Assembly (NCBI GenBank): GCA_020634615.1
Contig: JACKBI010000001.1
Location: 124,001-188,000, forward strand
DNA from: Anaerolineales bacterium
GTDB lineage: Bacteria; Chloroflexota; Anaerolineae; JAAEKA01
Length of the DNA stretch: 64,000 nt
Direction of reading: 5' to 3'
Part shown: positions 62,201-64,000 of the stretch, in pieces
Numbering within the stretch: the stretch's first letter is position 1
How the letters are laid out: the number at the start of each line of letters is the position of its first letter
Notes under the pieces: model-generated
The model's input: the letters and a program-made list of their open reading frames with translations, nothing else
Database searches by the model: none
Told to the model about the DNA's origin: nothing
Translations under genes and position numbers: made by a program

Positions 62201-62713
62201 GAGGAGGGCGTCTTTCCACACAGCCGCAGCAAGGACGATCCCGACGGTTTGCAGGAGGAGCGGCGGTTGGCCTACGTCGGCATCACGCGTGCCAAGCGGT
62301 TGCTGTATCTGGTGCATGCGTTCCGGCGCACGCTCTACGGCAACACCGAGATGAACCCGCCCAGCCAGTTTCTGGACGACATCCCCGCGGAGTTGGTCAA
62401 CGGGCGCGGCATGAAAGAGCGCAAACAGCAGGCGCGCGGCACCGTGCGCGATCAGCGTACCGCCCGCGCCACCGCATGGAGTCCTCCCGCGGCCAACCGG
62501 TCGAATACGGGGCGCGCCGGCGCCGCTCAACCATCATCCCGCCAGCCGAAGTTCAAACCCGGCCAGCGTGTCACCCATGGCGTCTTCGGGCAGGGCGTGG
62601 TGATCAAGACCGAGCTGGCCGACGATGACGAATACGTCAGCGTGGCATTTCCCGGTCTCGGTATCAAGAAGCTAATGGCCAGCTTCGCCAAGCTGGAGAT
62701 TGTACGCGGCTAA
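59279..62713 (+). CDS. pcrA: PcrA/UvrD-type superfamily 1 helicase interrupted by an intein
   Basis: The 1144-codon frame encodes a 773-residue helicase plus a 371-residue intein. Helicase motifs: LVLAGPGSGKTRVLTQRIAF (I), TFTNKAAREMRSRTETLLGG (Ia), LLVDEFQDTN (II), VADEDQ | SIYGWRGAD (III, split by the intein), ILLERNYRSTQIIL (IV), LMTLHTAKGLEFPVVFIVGM (V) and ERRLAYVGITRAKRLLYLVH (VI). The C-terminal 60 residues hold a PcrA-like RNA-polymerase-binding tail (PGQRVTHGVFGQGVVIK). It unwinds DNA in repair and replication restart. The start is a TTG 2 bp after DinB; a GTG three codons later is possible. Confidence 0.95.
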   Translation: MSSVLAGLNEQQIAAVTAPDGPLLVLAGPGSGKTRVLTQRIAFLVQERRVAPWRIMAVTFTNKAAREMRSRTETLLGGELRGLTIGTFHSISAQMLRREHAAAGLPSNFVIFDSDDQQRVVKAVIKELNLNDKLYRPAAIHNHISRCKNELVTPDVYESHTYWEEVAGRIYARYQVLLRENNALDFDDLLMETALLLGNNAEVRSRYQERYLHLLVDEFQDTNIAQYDLVKLLVGPQRNLFCVADEDQCLPGETVVSTADGPRAIADLPAGAELRVAAGRGATLDTTAWEQRQRIYDGEMVRITTGRGNSLDATPNHMLFARMSDRTDLHYVYLMYKRGVGYRIGLVQSARYDGIYGIPASGLSIRGNQEKADKVWILKVCDAKPEATFWEQHFAFKYGIPTTVFHTAGRKMALDQSYVDRLFAGIDTAERAGRLMADLLISPDHPHHRPKGIAGDREFDRIAVQVRMFGDNRRTSTSPWHAHRVYLNTSDPELEEHMKRRGYNPRPGRRGTWKLGWSNLDYGAALRLAEEVSRAGDDLDVALSAFITDTQSPGGVTRKFDLHPASHLHPGMIVPVEAEGQIVDDEVTAVQWLRHSGPVYDLNVDKVHTYIANGIVVHNSIYGWRGADPRNITRLRDDFPEMRQILLERNYRSTQIILDAANEVIKHNWARTPKKLFTEHEGGPLVTVYQAYDEIEEANFVVEEIVRLRLEGRATPGECVILYRTNAQSRALEDSFVRRNLPYRLVGATRFYQRMEIKDAIAYLRVVHNPDDSLSLSRIINVPPRRIGKASEAALAQWAQQLGLSQTEALRVMAGERGELALKAGGSPLLDQSPVGRSAHTALLAFWRMVAGWIAAKDSLTVGQLLDRILEESGYAAYVRDGTEEGEGRWENLQELRTVAASYADLPNDAPTYAEMEGFGDGPGLNALGTFLEEVALVSDLDELPETAQQEAPTLMTLHTAKGLEFPVVFIVGMEEGVFPHSRSKDDPDGLQEERRLAYVGITRAKRLLYLVHAFRRTLYGNTEMNPPSQFLDDIPAELVNGRGMKERKQQARGTVRDQRTARATAWSPPAANRSNTGRAGAAQPSSRQPKFKPGQRVTHGVFGQGVVIKTELADDDEYVSVAFPGLGIKKLMASFAKLEIVRG
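60023..61135 (+). other. Intein in helicase motif III
   Basis: The intein starts at Cys (CLPGETVVSTADGPRAIADL, block A) and ends YDLNVDKVHTYIANGIVVHN (blocks F and G, His-Asn), followed by Ser of the extein (SIYGWRGAD). Block B has DATPNHMLFARM. Removal joins VADEDQ to SIYGW exactly. Residues about 115-310 of the intein form an insert (TFWEQHFAFKYGIPTTVFH; GRLMADLLISPD) in which I see no clear LAGLIDADG pair. All residues needed for splicing are present, so it is probably active. Confidence 0.92.
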
Positions 62714-62796
62714 GTCAGCATGGTTCGCGCCGCCCGGCCAGCTCGGCAACGGGATGAACTGGATAGCAGCGGACAGCAAAAACGATATGAGAAACA

Positions 62797-64000
62797 ATGA
62801 CTAAAAACAACCGACTGTTGATTATCGGCCTTGACGGGGCCACCTTTGACTTGATTCGCCCTTGGGCGACCGCCGGCAAGCTGCCCAACATCGCACGCCT
62901 GATGCGCGGCGGGTCCAGCGCGCCGCTGCGCTCGGTGCCAAACCAGAACAGCGCCCCTGCGTGGAGCAGCTTCGCGACCGGCAAAAATCCCGGCAAGCAC
63001 GGGATCTTCTATTTCGATGAGCGTATCGAAGGTACCTACAACAAACGCTACCTGAACGGTGGCTTCCGCCAGGGTGAAAGCTGGTGGAGCCTTGCCTCGC
63101 AGGCCGGCAAGGTGGTGGGCGTTGTCAATGTGCCCATGAGCTACCCGGCCGAAAAGGTCAACGGTGTCATGCTGGCTGGTCTGGATGCACCTGGCGTGGA
63201 CAGCCCCGGCTTCAGCCACCCGCCTGAGCTGATCGACGAACTGCAACAGAACGTCGGCGACTACATCATCGAACCGGGCATTCCCAGCTACATGAAGATG
63301 CGACGCCGTGATCTGGCCGAGCAGGCGATCTTCGACGCGGCCGACAAGCGCGCTGCCTACACCCGTTACCTGATGAGCAGCCGAGCCTGGGACGTCTTCC
63401 ACGTCACCTTCACCGCGCCCGATGCGTCGCATCACTTCTTCTGGCGCGACATGGACTTGGCCCACCCGGAGTACAATCCCGTGGAGGCGGTGCGCTACGG
63501 CGATACCGTCGAGCGGGTTTACGAGCGCATGGACCAGATCGTCGGCGAGTTGACTGCCCTTGCGCCCGATGCGACCGTGATGCTGATGAGCGATCACGGC
63601 GGCGGGTTCAACCAGCGCGGTGCAGAGTATCTCAACGACTGGCTGGCAAGCATTGGCTTGCTGCACTACCTGGACAGCGGCGGGCAGCGGCCCAGCCTGC
63701 CGGCGCGCGGCAAGAAGCTCGCCATGGCGCCGCTCAAGTGGGGCTACAATCAGGTCGATCGCCGGCTGCCACGTGACGCCAAGCTGAAGCTGGTCAGGTT
63801 GTTGCCCGGCGTGCGCGAGCGAATGGAGATGGCGCTGACCTTTGGCAACATCGACTGGACTCGCACCAAGGCCTATGCCTACGGTGCACGCGACGACTTG
63901 TGGATCAACCTGCAAGGCCGCGAGCCGGGCGGCATTGTGCCGCCCGAAGAGTATGAGGCGCTGCGCGACGAGATCATCGAAAAGCTGCACGCCAGCCGTG
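62797..64000 (+). CDS. AlkP-superfamily phosphodiesterase/nucleotide pyrophosphatase (3' end cut)
   Basis: The frame is open from the ATG at 62797 to the window end (401 codons). LLIIGLDGATFDLIRPWATA contains the metal-binding Asp; NQNSAPAWSSFATGKNPGKHG carries the nucleophile region. VTFTAPDASHHFFWRDMDLA and MLMSDHGGGFNQRGAEYLND hold further metal ligands. The group is type I phosphodiesterase/nucleotide pyrophosphatase; bacterial members with this layout are often annotated as AlkP-like hydrolases of unknown substrate. It starts 84 bp after the helicase in the same direction. The upstream 80 bp show no terminator. Confidence 0.88.
   Translation, partial: MTKNNRLLIIGLDGATFDLIRPWATAGKLPNIARLMRGGSSAPLRSVPNQNSAPAWSSFATGKNPGKHGIFYFDERIEGTYNKRYLNGGFRQGESWWSLASQAGKVVGVVNVPMSYPAEKVNGVMLAGLDAPGVDSPGFSHPPELIDELQQNVGDYIIEPGIPSYMKMRRRDLAEQAIFDAADKRAAYTRYLMSSRAWDVFHVTFTAPDASHHFFWRDMDLAHPEYNPVEAVRYGDTVERVYERMDQIVGELTALAPDATVMLMSDHGGGFNQRGAEYLNDWLASIGLLHYLDSGGQRPSLPARGKKLAMAPLKWGYNQVDRRLPRDAKLKLVRLLPGVRERMEMALTFGNIDWTRTKAYAYGARDDLWINLQGREPGGIVPPEEYEALRDEIIEKLHASR

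Overview
The window reads as a high-GC bacterial chromosome segment, most likely from a Chloroflexota lineage (Anaerolineae/Caldilineae-like). This is inferred from gene content and style: a DUF6062 zinc-ribbon protein, a secreted protein ending in a PLI-type tail often seen in that phylum, split FeoB, DtxR regulators with FeoA domains, and many intergenic palindromes. No rRNA, tRNA or CRISPR array was seen. Both ends cut genes (a glycosyltransferase at the left, an AlkP-superfamily phosphodiesterase at the right).

Layout. 1-6.2 kb: glycosyltransferase, DNA alkyltransferase, then the yqeY-pgpH-ybeY-dgkA run and a DUF6062 protein. 6.3-11.1 kb: a ferric-iron-type ABC transporter (binding protein, fused double permease, ATPase). 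11.2-12.5 kb: class I fructose-bisphosphate aldolase. 12.6-17.0 kb: a ferrous-iron operon with two DtxR-type regulators (one membrane-anchored and fused to FeoA) and FeoB split into GTPase and channel genes. 17.2-18.8 kb: two tandem secreted paralogues of unknown function. 18.9-22.2 kb: GAF histidine kinase plus double-receiver LuxR regulator. 22.2-24.4 kb: two exported unknown proteins of lower GC. 24.9-28.7 kb: sugar ABC ATPase, an epimerase, and aspartate kinase under a SAM-I riboswitch. 29.1-33.1 kb: Nudix, aldo-keto reductase and a small accessory patch (GIY-YIG, YhcG-type nuclease, HigA remnants). 33.2-43.8 kb: a long leftward tryptophan operon (trpS, four-helix-bundle gene, trpG, trpD, damaged trpC, PLP decarboxylase, trpF, phosphoesterase, Nudix-GrpB, trpB) behind a T-box leader; trpE and trpA are absent. 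43.8-49.7 kb: thioesterases, an Fe-S protein, an old-yellow-enzyme reductase and mgtE with an unusual leader. 49.7-62.7 kb: ppx/gppA, phosphoesterase, aroD, an RNA methyltransferase, fabF-fabH, quinone reductase, DinB, and a PcrA/UvrD helicase interrupted by an intein.

The most unusual content is non-coding. A set of word-hairpin elements is concentrated at 28.8-43.6 kb. Most are runs of degenerate 6-, 7-, 8- or 9-bp words followed by the same words in inverted order, though some copies show only one arm. They share this architecture but not sequence or period. They sit in the P3 arm of the SAM riboswitch, three times in the trpS leader, inside trpC, and at the ends of trpS, trpG, trpD and trpF, where they supply the stop codons. 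The four-helix-bundle gene lies exactly between two inverted word arrays. Separately, the mgtE leader carries three mutually exclusive pairing segments that expose or hide the ribosome binding site, with a 54-codon upstream reading frame running through the switch. A further layer of about eight other palindrome families lies between genes.
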